In this document: in pieces, positions 56,861-64,000 of the stretch
How positions within the stretch are numbered: the first letter of the stretch is position 1
Layout of the letters: each line of letters opens with the position of its first letter
IMG/VR virus record: IMGVR_UViG_3300025154_000087
Span: 1 to 64,000 of that record
Strand: one strand, 5' to 3'
Source of the DNA: a virus
Length of the DNA: 64,000 bases
Program-made: the position numbers and the translations under genes
The notes under the pieces: generated by a model
What the model was told of the DNA's origin: nothing
The model's input: the letters and a program-made list of their open reading frames with translations, nothing else
Database searches by the model: none

Positions 56861-57202
56861 TTATTCCACCTGACCTTTAGTAATTGTTACAGGGAGAAAC
56901 CAAGTATAATCAGCACTACCACCGTCTGGGGTATGTTGTATCTCCAGATAGGCATTGCCTTGATAAGTTATATCAACCGTGCTCAATCCTGAAGTCAAAA
57001 TAGCAACGATCCCGGAGCCCCAATTTGCCCCTTCTTCATCCGGATCCTGATCAACTACATCGGTATACCGGGTCTTATGATTAAGGGATACCAAGGCCGA
57101 TTTCACAGCATCAGCAGAATCGATAGAAACGGCAGATCCATTAATTAATAATCTAACCGTTATCAAGGAATTGTCACCTGTTATTATTTCGGGGCGGCTC
57201 AT
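56861..57202 (-). CDS. Beta-rich structural protein, 113 aa
   Basis: ITGDNSLITVRLLINGSAVS, VAILTSGLSTVDITYQGN and a final WFLPVTITKG indicate a small Ig-like or BppU-N-like beta sandwich. It may anchor the long repeat protein encoded next upstream. No firm family. Confidence 0.58.
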   Translation of the reverse strand: MSRPEIITGDNSLITVRLLINGSAVSIDSADAVKSALVSLNHKTRYTDVVDQDPDEEGANWGSGIVAILTSGLSTVDITYQGNAYLEIQHTPDGGSADYTWFLPVTITKGQVE

Positions 57203-57205
57203 TTT

Positions 57206-59407
57206 TTATATATTCCATTTAGGAGTTTTTATGGTCTTGTCAGAAATGAAAGATAACTGCCGGTCAATTCGATGAAGATTATAATAAATATTTACCATAA
57301 AATTGAGAACCTGTCGATTCAAAGAATGGGTAGGGCTATGTAAATCCACAGAAAAATCAAAGGAAGTATTAAGAAATTGATCGGTAAAAGTAAAAGAATC
57401 TGTCGTGGATACCAAACGGGAAGCAAGAACATTTAACTCATCAATCAAAGAGATCGTATCGATCAAGTTAACTAAATGAGGAACATCAACAATTAAACTA
57501 TCAGAAAAAGAAAAAGAATCAATTATCTCGGAACCATTCCCGATTACTGCTACTAAATCTTCCACCAAAGAAAAAGAATCGATCAAATTGACTAAACTGG
57601 AATGGATAGCGCTTAATTCTTCGGCCAGCAATAAAGTATCGTTTGCTGATAGAACTTTATTTGCTAATACTCCTAAGTCTTCTGTCAAAAGCAGAGAGTT
57701 ATTCAAATTAGTTGTTTGCCCAGAATCCGGGATTGATACATCTTCCGTCAAGGATAAACTATCCAGAATGGAAACAAACTTGGTAAGGTGAAGATCCAAA
57801 TTTTCAACAAGGGTCAAAACATCGGGGACCGTAACAAGCTTTCCGGCCAATGATACCAGGGATTCCCCGAAAGACAAACCATCAACAGGGGATGAAGAAG
57901 CAGATAGAAGCGATAATAACTGTTCCGATAAAGATAGGGTTTCCTGTTGAATAAGAGATAGATCGATTATTTCGGAATCATTAAACCCCATGGAGTTTGA
58001 TATATCCAAGGATAAATGAGCTCTTGGAGTAACTTGGTCGGTAAGAAGGAAATCATCTGAAGGAGTAGAAACTAAATGACGATTAACAAGGACCCCATCA
58101 GTAAAAGTAATGGCATCCGTGACATCCAAGAGCCGAGTAACAATCAGATCGAGGGAATCAATAAAAGAAAAGGAATCCGTACTCTCCAAGATCTTGTGAG
58201 ACAAACTGCTTAACTGATCCACCCAAGACAAACCCTCGATTATTGTCTGGATCTTATGGGCAATAGAGCTAAGAGAATCAGACAAAGAAAAACTATCGAT
58301 GGTTTCTTGGATCTTATGGGCAATAGGATTAAGAGTATCAGACAAAGAAAAACTATCGGTGGTTTCTTGGTTTTTATGAGCTATGGGGGCAATTGAATCG
58401 GACCAAGACAAACTATCAATGGTTTCTTGGTTTTTATGAGCGATTGGATTTACAGTTTCTGACCAAGAATAATTATCAGTCATCCCCTGAAGCTTATGGG
58501 CAATGGAGTTGATAGACTCCGACCAGGACAAACTATCTATTATGGTCGCTGTCTTCCTAATTACAGAGACGATTTCATCCGTTAAAGTTAAGGTGTCAGA
58601 AATGATGGATTTTTTAGCTAAAATCGTTACAAGGCTTTCAGAAAGGGAAAGCGTATTTGAAACCGGTAGAAATCGCCCTATATTGTTTTGATAGGAGCTG
58701 GTTATGGTAAGAGAATCACTAACTGATACCGATTGAGAGGGGAAATTTAAAGCAATAACAGGGGCTGATTGGGTGTAACTATTAAAATCAGCGTCAGCCG
58801 CATTGGTATTTACAATCTTTAAGGAAATGGTATCAGATATGACCAATGAACCTTTAATAATCTGGAATGAATATAAGACCTCCATCCCATTATTATTTAA
58901 GTCAGCAGTATTGCCCCCAGCAATACCATCTACTTCATCGAATCCCTCATTGGTTGTATCAAAAGTAAAAGATGTTATTCGCTGGGTAGTGCTTGACCCA
59001 TCTGTTATATTGGCGGTCGCTTTCGACTGAACAACAGCCGAAGAAGCAGTAACAGCAACCCAAGACCCCGAATTAACCTTGTAGTATAAATGAGCTTTGG
59101 TATTGGAAGAGGTATTCCCTGACGTTTCAGCAAGTCCCTGTCGGAAAAAATAAGTAACCCCTGTTGTCAAAGTAGGATTTTGATTGGAGTTCCCTATTTT
59201 AACAGAACCGGTTTGTGTTCCATCATTGTAAAAAGCCCAATCGCTTGCTTGTAGAGTTGGTGGAGTAGTGGCAAGGGCTAAAGGTCCCTCGTACCAATAC
59301 CCTTCAGCGGACGTTTCCACATATCGCCGCTTTTGAGGATCCCAGATTGATTCACTCCGGGTATTAATCCAAGTTCTCTGCTGCACGATCCAACTTAACC
59401 CTTTCAA
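57206..59407 (-). CDS. Long repeat-containing structural protein
   Basis: Up to 733 residues. N-terminal ~240 residues form beta-rich domains (YWYEGPLALATTPPTLQASDW, HLYYKVNSGSWVAV). From about 250 to 650 there are some 15-20 related units; the clearest are 20 residues long (SFSLSDSL--IAHKIQETID). The C-terminal ~50 residues are unique. Ser/Asp-rich repeats of this kind suggest an extended fibre. The start is uncertain: the TTG at 59407 has no ribosome site and a GTG at 59386 follows GAAAGGG. Confidence 0.72.
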   Translation of the reverse strand: MKGLSWIVQQRTWINTRSESIWDPQKRRYVETSAEGYWYEGPLALATTPPTLQASDWAFYNDGTQTGSVKIGNSNQNPTLTTGVTYFFRQGLAETSGNTSSNTKAHLYYKVNSGSWVAVTASSAVVQSKATANITDGSSTTQRITSFTFDTTNEGFDEVDGIAGGNTADLNNNGMEVLYSFQIIKGSLVISDTISLKIVNTNAADADFNSYTQSAPVIALNFPSQSVSVSDSLTITSSYQNNIGRFLPVSNTLSLSESLVTILAKKSIISDTLTLTDEIVSVIRKTATIIDSLSWSESINSIAHKLQGMTDNYSWSETVNPIAHKNQETIDSLSWSDSIAPIAHKNQETTDSFSLSDTLNPIAHKIQETIDSFSLSDSLSSIAHKIQTIIEGLSWVDQLSSLSHKILESTDSFSFIDSLDLIVTRLLDVTDAITFTDGVLVNRHLVSTPSDDFLLTDQVTPRAHLSLDISNSMGFNDSEIIDLSLIQQETLSLSEQLLSLLSASSSPVDGLSFGESLVSLAGKLVTVPDVLTLVENLDLHLTKFVSILDSLSLTEDVSIPDSGQTTNLNNSLLLTEDLGVLANKVLSANDTLLLAEELSAIHSSLVNLIDSFSLVEDLVAVIGNGSEIIDSFSFSDSLIVDVPHLVNLIDTISLIDELNVLASRLVSTTDSFTFTDQFLNTSFDFSVDLHSPTHSLNRQVLNFMVNIYYNLHRIDRQLSFISDKTIKTPKWNI
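57420..58680 (-). repeat. Coding tandem repeats, ~60-bp period in the centre
   Basis: Between about 58200 and 58500 the 60-bp units are very similar (shared GGTTTCTTGG and TTATGGGCAAT segments on the plus strand). Outside that range they diverge and the period loosens. The pattern suggests recent amplification in the middle. Confidence 0.8.
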
Positions 59408-59678
59408 AAACTTCGGAAAATGTCTTATTACTTACGATCTGACCAACACAAAACCCCTTTATTTCCCCTAAACGATGGACAAGGGAATCAATGATATCAT
59501 TTTCATGAGCCGGAACCCAATACCCGTCTTTTACCATCATATAATAAGGAGCACTGTATATGATGACATAACGATTATCCCACTCCTTTTGAAGGATAGC
59601 AATCACTCCAAAGCCAGGTGCTTCAGATGGGAGGCTAGAATAGGTACTCCCATCTGCGTAGTAAATCCGATAACCCAT
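59364..59678 (-). CDS. Hypothetical structural-region protein, 104 aa
   Basis: Starts MGYRIYYADGSTYSSLPSEAPGFGV and has an N-terminal beta sheet with Tyr-rich strands (YVIIYSAPYYMMVKDGYW). The start shares a base with the upstream stop. No family recognised. Confidence 0.6.
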   Translation of the reverse strand: MGYRIYYADGSTYSSLPSEAPGFGVIAILQKEWDNRYVIIYSAPYYMMVKDGYWVPAHENDIIDSLVHRLGEIKGFCVGQIVSNKTFSEVFERVKLDRAAENLD

Positions 59679-60187
59679 TACGCATTGACCGTGTAGGTGA
59701 TATCCAGGGTTTCCCCTTGGGCCAGAGTCTTCGTGATATCATTATCGGAAAAAAGAACACCATCTCCCGTTGCGGTATCACCTTTGTCGTCAATCGTTGC
59801 TGCGGCAGATGGACTTCCAACAAGACCAATACCAGTAGCAGTAATACCGCCAGTGGATGCCGTAATTGTTGCGGGAGTACCATTTGTTATTGATTGAGAA
59901 CCAGCAGCACCTTCATCCCAGGCTTGCCGATTTGCTTCATCGTAGTTCGATGATTCAGTTCTGTTCGGAGTAGCATAGGTATTCCCCGCAGCAGCAGAAC
60001 CAGATGTATAAATCCTGAAGTACCAGGCAGCAGGAGCAGTATCACCACCCAAAGCATAGTTCAAAGCAGCGTTTTTTCCTTCATTGGTAATGAGATTTGG
60101 TACCTCTTCCACACTCAGGACTTTTCCATTGATATCTTTATGTACCAAAGTATATACACCAGCCCAACCTAACTTATTTGTTTTCAT
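59678..60187 (-). CDS. Minor structural protein (decoration or fibre base)
   Basis: 169 residues. VEEVPNLITNEGKNAALNYALGG near 27, AWYFRIYTSG near 54, RQAWDEG near 88, VGSPSAAATID and a final ETLDITYTVNA match a frequent phage structural protein of about 170 residues found near portals or tail fibres. Its exact place in the virion is not known to me. Confidence 0.68.
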   Translation of the reverse strand: MKTNKLGWAGVYTLVHKDINGKVLSVEEVPNLITNEGKNAALNYALGGDTAPAAWYFRIYTSGSAAAGNTYATPNRTESSNYDEANRQAWDEGAAGSQSITNGTPATITASTGGITATGIGLVGSPSAAATIDDKGDTATGDGVLFSDNDITKTLAQGETLDITYTVNA

Positions 60188-60199
60188 TGCTTGTACCCT

Positions 60200-61594
60200 T
60201 TATAAATTTTCTGTTTCATCATCCCCAGAACCATCAGGTTCAGTAGGAATAATATCTTTGGAGGCCTCAAGAATACGTTCAACTTTATCCGGGGGTAACT
60301 CCATAATTTCTTCCAAGAATGCTTTAAAAGAAAGGATCAATTGAGTATCAGGGGAAGCCGTGTATTTTGCAATAGCTTCTGACCGAATCCGACCGATCTC
60401 AGACTTATCCTTGTCTGAAGGAGCAGACAAATCAGGCCACTCGACCACATAACCATCTTCAGGTAATTGCAAAACCCCAACTTCCCCTAATTTATCGATC
60501 AAAGGACGAATGATAGTTGGTTCATTAAAATGGGTCCGTCTATGATCCATTTTCTTATCCCAGACTTTTGCATCCTGGTCCGAACTCAATTCTCCTCTCT
60601 CACTTCCTTCTAAGATCCTTTTTGGAATACCGCTTGCAATAGAGATCATGGTCATCTGCACATCAACATGACTCTTTGGATCAGAAACAGTCGGGGCTAA
60701 ATTCTTAACATCCATCCCCGAGAGCTTCATATACCTCTCCATCTTATGGACGTAGTTTTCGATTTCTGTCTGGAAAGCAGCAACGGTAGGAGAAGTAGGG
60801 TCGATGTCTTCATCCATAATGAAAGCAAGCCCCGGGAAAGCACCTTGCCAAAACATTTCGGCAGAACCACCAACTATAAGTTCCAAGTTAAGCAGTCGAT
60901 GAAAAACTTTTTCCAAACGGGGAAGACCATATATATTAGACTCGACCAAATTATCAGCAATATGAATAATCCGAGAATAATGAACAAGGGTTTCAACATA
61001 GGAACTAGTACCCGGAGCAGTTTCAATACGAAGTCCATAAATAAGTGGTTGTCCGAATCGAGGACTTTTTTGATCAGTATCAAAGGTTTTGATAGCGGCA
61101 TTATCTTCAGAATATGGTTGGAGATATAAGAGATTGGAAGCACTTACAATAGGCTCATTCAAGTTTGCAGAATCATCGAAGCCTAAAAGAAGAACACCAT
61201 ACCTTCCAATTCCGGAGACCAAATCTGCCCGAGCCAAGATACTGTTGATATGAAGTTTTTTCTCTAAGTCATCCCAGGCATATCGAAAAGTATCTTCCGG
61301 ATCATCCCATGCATGAATGATCGGGGATTCCGACCAAGAATCATCAACGGGCTTACTTAATATCCGGTTAGCAACATCATGCCGGCGAAATTTATAGTAA
61401 TAATCAGCATAAGTGATAGCATCTAATCTAGGATAACCAAGGGCCGTTGAAACATCCCGAGCCCCGTCAAAAGTAGTGGTCCCCCCATAAGTGGAACGGG
61501 AAGTCAAAATAGTATTAAGCAACATCCGTTGTAAAGTACTGACATCCGTTGTCTTTTTTTGGGAAACATTATATTTTTTCGATCTTCGTCGCAT
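60200..61594 (-). CDS. Portal protein, DUF1073 family
   Basis: 464 residues. LGYPRLDAITYADYYYKFRRHDVANRI-like N-terminus, then RYGVLLLGF near 132, HYSRIIHIADN near 207, the PRLEKVFHRLLNLELIVGG helix near 225, and GIPKRILEGSERGELSSDQD near 321 are typical of the DUF1073-type portal ring. The C-terminus is acidic. It follows the large terminase directly. Confidence 0.87.
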   Translation of the reverse strand: MRRRSKKYNVSQKKTTDVSTLQRMLLNTILTSRSTYGGTTTFDGARDVSTALGYPRLDAITYADYYYKFRRHDVANRILSKPVDDSWSESPIIHAWDDPEDTFRYAWDDLEKKLHINSILARADLVSGIGRYGVLLLGFDDSANLNEPIVSASNLLYLQPYSEDNAAIKTFDTDQKSPRFGQPLIYGLRIETAPGTSSYVETLVHYSRIIHIADNLVESNIYGLPRLEKVFHRLLNLELIVGGSAEMFWQGAFPGLAFIMDEDIDPTSPTVAAFQTEIENYVHKMERYMKLSGMDVKNLAPTVSDPKSHVDVQMTMISIASGIPKRILEGSERGELSSDQDAKVWDKKMDHRRTHFNEPTIIRPLIDKLGEVGVLQLPEDGYVVEWPDLSAPSDKDKSEIGRIRSEAIAKYTASPDTQLILSFKAFLEEIMELPPDKVERILEASKDIIPTEPDGSGDDETENL

Positions 61595-61598
61595 GGGA

Positions 61599-63242
61599 TC
61601 ACCACGTTAAAACTTTCTTATGAGAATCTGCGGGAAACATTGCCATGACACAAGCATCAGCAAGGTTCGGGGAACGAGTACCGGGGGGTTTTTTATTGAT
61701 CACAATCTTTCCCGTACCGTCAGGGGCATAGGTAGGTTGACTTAACTCATTGACAAGTTGATCCAAAAAAGGTAAATCAGACGGAATACTTATTAATTCA
61801 TTATAATCGAAAATTTCACCTTTGTTAATCATTTTATATGTTTTTTCAAATCTATTTCTAATTGACCACCAACCTTGAGCTTTTAGATTCTTGAAGAAGT
61901 CTTTATTTATGGGGGATTCTTTATCCCCTTCAATAATATGCTTCTCTGGATATAAAACTCCTTTAGAAGCGTTCCACTTCTGAATATGTAGATTTTTTGG
62001 TAAAAGATCGGCCTCTAATAATCGATTAGTTTCAGACTTGACCCCAGCACCAACCCCAATACAATCGTACTGGAAACTCTTTATCTTCAATAACTTACAA
62101 TGAACAATTGATCTTCTCGTTGCTTCTCCTGTATCCCCTACATACCACTGATCAGCAAAAGTCACAACCGACCCCTTTCTTGCAATAAAAGAATGGGCAT
62201 CCCCACCTTCGTCGAAAGGATCCAGGGCCGCGTATTCTTTCCCTTCAGCTTCAAACCCCAACCTTTTATGAGCATCAATAGCTGCTTTAACCCAATGACC
62301 CTGAATCAAAGTTCCAGCGACAGCCGAGGAGTAGTCCCGGTCAACTTCCTGGCGGAATAGTGTTACTAGACCTTCCCTTTCAGCTTTTTGCAATCGAGAA
62401 TCATACCATTCTTGAGTTTTCAGTGGATGGTCTCGCCAATCCAGGATAAAAACCCTCGTTACCCCTTTAGGAATTTCCGTATCCCCAGGAGTCCAAACAT
62501 AACCGCTCATCCGCCGACGATAAAAGATGTTATTGGGACCATTAACAGAAGAAAAGTCAATCTGAATATTGGTATTATCACCCAAGGCTGCTTCTATCCT
62601 TTCCGGTTGTTCATAGTGAGCAGACTCATCCTTAAAATAAATTAATTTTCTACCACCACGACCAATATCTTTACCGACTTCCCCCGTGATTGTAGAACCA
62701 GTCTCAGGGTTAACCACCTTCATGTAGTTACAATGCTTATCGTAATTAAACCCCAATGGAAGAAGAAAAGTTGGGATATAACGAAGGATAATTCGGATCT
62801 TTTCAAAGATAGAATCAGGATTGCCTAATTGATCAACAAAAATTTCTTTACGGGAACCCCAACCAATAGCAGCACCAGGGTGGAATAGAAACAACCAAAC
62901 AGAAAAGGCACAGCAAACCCAAGTAGCCCCCATATCCCGAGATTTCTCAACTAATCCGCAGACAACATCATTAAGACAACCAACAAGGAACTCAACTAAA
63001 TCAACTTGTCGAGGAAATAGAATGAAGGGGAGAGTAGTAGGTAAAAGATTAGAAGTTGTATTACGAGGGTCATAGGTAATACACCAATCCAGGATGAATT
63101 CAACAGGTCGATCTTTATAATAGACCTTGGCTCCTTTTTGAAGAACAGGATCCGCCAATAAGGCTTTAAATCGACGGATCCTTTCATTGAAAATAGCCGT
63201 ATAGGGATTATATGGCCAGATATCATCTGTGATTAAATCCAT
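61599..63242 (-). CDS. Terminase large subunit
   Basis: 547 residues. Walker A-like KSRDMGATW near 105, Walker B KLIYFKDESAHYE near 197 and a C-terminal RNase H-like nuclease (ALDPFDEGGDAHSFI near 339, QYDCIGVGAG near 390). It powers DNA packaging and cuts concatemers. All the expected acidic residues are present. Confidence 0.92.
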   Translation of the reverse strand: MDLITDDIWPYNPYTAIFNERIRRFKALLADPVLQKGAKVYYKDRPVEFILDWCITYDPRNTTSNLLPTTLPFILFPRQVDLVEFLVGCLNDVVCGLVEKSRDMGATWVCCAFSVWLFLFHPGAAIGWGSRKEIFVDQLGNPDSIFEKIRIILRYIPTFLLPLGFNYDKHCNYMKVVNPETGSTITGEVGKDIGRGGRKLIYFKDESAHYEQPERIEAALGDNTNIQIDFSSVNGPNNIFYRRRMSGYVWTPGDTEIPKGVTRVFILDWRDHPLKTQEWYDSRLQKAEREGLVTLFRQEVDRDYSSAVAGTLIQGHWVKAAIDAHKRLGFEAEGKEYAALDPFDEGGDAHSFIARKGSVVTFADQWYVGDTGEATRRSIVHCKLLKIKSFQYDCIGVGAGVKSETNRLLEADLLPKNLHIQKWNASKGVLYPEKHIIEGDKESPINKDFFKNLKAQGWWSIRNRFEKTYKMINKGEIFDYNELISIPSDLPFLDQLVNELSQPTYAPDGTGKIVINKKPPGTRSPNLADACVMAMFPADSHKKVLTW

Positions 63243-63479
63243 TTATTCCACAATTTCTGAGGGCCAAACGGAACCCCCTTCCAGAACTTTCTGTTGGGCT
63301 AGAAGTTCCTTCATCTCATATAAAGCCCCGAGTTTTTCGGTAAGATCAATAATGGCATCATTGCAGGCAACCATGGAGGGGTCCAACTTTTGCACACAGA
63401 GAAAATTACGAAGAACTCCACACTCTAAGTGCTTCTTATCCAACATCCTGATTAACTTCTTAGAAAACTCTTGTTCCAT
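63243..63479 (-). CDS. Hypothetical protein, 78 aa
   Basis: Lies between the terminase subunits. Helical (CNDAIIDLTEKLGALYEMKELLAQ). It may belong to the packaging complex or be a small capsid-region protein. The next gene starts one base after its stop. Confidence 0.6.
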   Translation of the reverse strand: MEQEFSKKLIRMLDKKHLECGVLRNFLCVQKLDPSMVACNDAIIDLTEKLGALYEMKELLAQQKVLEGGSVWPSEIVE

Positions 63480-63480
63480 G

Positions 63481-64000
63481 TTATTCTCCTACGGACCGAA
63501 TTAATTCTGAATAACGTTGAGCCGCTTCTTTGGGGTCCATGTCATTATCCAGAGTAGCATGTACTCCAGCGAAAATAACCTTCTCCGGAGCGTTCATATT
63601 TTTCATTCTTTCCAATCGACCAAGGGCAGCCGACTTATCCCATAGTTTAAGTTTGCATCTTTTATTACCATTCTCTAAGTAAGTAATTTCGATACTGCTG
63701 ATTGCAGCAGTCATCGACCGAGGAAGTTCTTTCAATTTGGCTGGATCGATCCCTCCTTCTTCATCCAGGTAATCAACAATATCTGAAAAGGCAATTGACT
63801 GTTCTTCTTGCCAAATGCGGTCGGCACTTTGGGCAAAACGTTCTACCAGGATTCGGTCCCATTTGCGGAGGAATGGCAAGATTTTTTTATGCTGAGCCAA
63901 TCGACCCCCAGAGACTGAAGCACCAGCGTTTGTCAATGGAATCGGAGAAGCAAACTTAGCACAATCTCCCCAAGTCCAACCTCTTAAATCTCGGAGCCCA
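63481..64000 (-). CDS. Probable terminase small subunit, N-terminus beyond window
   Basis: The frame is open to the right edge and reads GLRDLRGWTWGDCAKFASPI before the TTG at 63936, so that TTG is unlikely to be the true start. The C-terminal half (ELPRSMTAAISSIEI, KLKLWDKSAALGRLERMK) is the typical end of terminase small subunits, in which a helix-turn-helix lies further N-terminal. At least 172 residues are visible. It recognises the packaging site in related phages. Confidence 0.72.
   Translation of the reverse strand, partial: GLRDLRGWTWGDCAKFASPIPLTNAGASVSGGRLAQHKKILPFLRKWDRILVERFAQSADRIWQEEQSIAFSDIVDYLDEEGGIDPAKLKELPRSMTAAISSIEITYLENGNKRCKLKLWDKSAALGRLERMKNMNAPEKVIFAGVHATLDNDMDPKEAAQRYSELIRSVGE

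Overview
The window is an internal slice of a tailed bacteriophage genome (Caudoviricetes, siphovirus type). It carries HK97-fold head genes, a long tape measure, a tail-tube gene and no contractile sheath gene. It is AT-leaning and about 95% coding. Genes have strong AGGAGG-type ribosome sites and many ATGA or TAATG stop/start overlaps. I see no integrase, repressor, rRNA, CRISPR or insertion sequence, so a virulent lifestyle is likely. Both ends cut through genes: a primase-helicase at the left edge and the probable small terminase at the right. The host cannot be told from the sequence; the many TTTACA-N17-TATAGT promoters only say that a sigma70-type polymerase is used.

Layout. (1) 1-4098, minus strand: prim-pol/helicase, a DUF1643 protein, small proteins and a methanogen-type thymidylate synthase. 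They are driven by a leftward promoter that is back to back with a rightward one at 4153-4219. (2) 4.2-28.4 kb, plus strand: early and replication block. It has SNF2-type helicase, DEDD exonuclease, an SSB-like protein, a nucleotidyltransferase fold, and then a nucleotide/DNA-modification block. That block contains a P-loop kinase, an AsnB-type amidotransferase, an all-alpha NTP pyrophosphatase, a C5-methyltransferase-like enzyme, a dCMP-hydroxymethylase-like thymidylate synthase paralogue, dCMP deaminase and family A DNA polymerase. Two PD-(D/E)XK nucleases follow, then many small Cys-rich proteins, a tandem duplication interrupted by a tRNA-like element, and a SleB-type cell wall hydrolase. 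(3) 28.3-64.0 kb, minus strand: late block read right to left. The order is terminase, portal, repeat-rich structural proteins, Mu gpF/SPP1 gp7-like protein, ADP-ribosyltransferase, protease/scaffold, decoration protein, major capsid, a glycosyltransferase/methyltransferase/sulfotransferase cassette, connectors, tail tube, frameshifted tail chaperone, tape measure, tail tip genes and holin-like genes.

How it fits together. The early block has repeated promoters whose leaders carry a covarying hairpin. The modification block has the logic of phages that replace a pyrimidine in their DNA: destroy the normal dNTP, modify the dNMP, phosphorylate it, polymerise it. It adds two unusual members, an AsnB-like amidotransferase and a C5-methyltransferase with altered catalytic motifs. 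I rate this as the most likely undescribed system here. The second candidate is the 6-kb cassette at 44.9-51.0 kb, inserted among head genes. It encodes sugar transfer, two methyltransferase domains and a sulfotransferase, and would fit decoration of virion or host surface glycans.

The only stretch above 300 bases without an intact convincing gene is 10440-10839; it holds a terminator, a promoter, a leader hairpin and a broken small gene.
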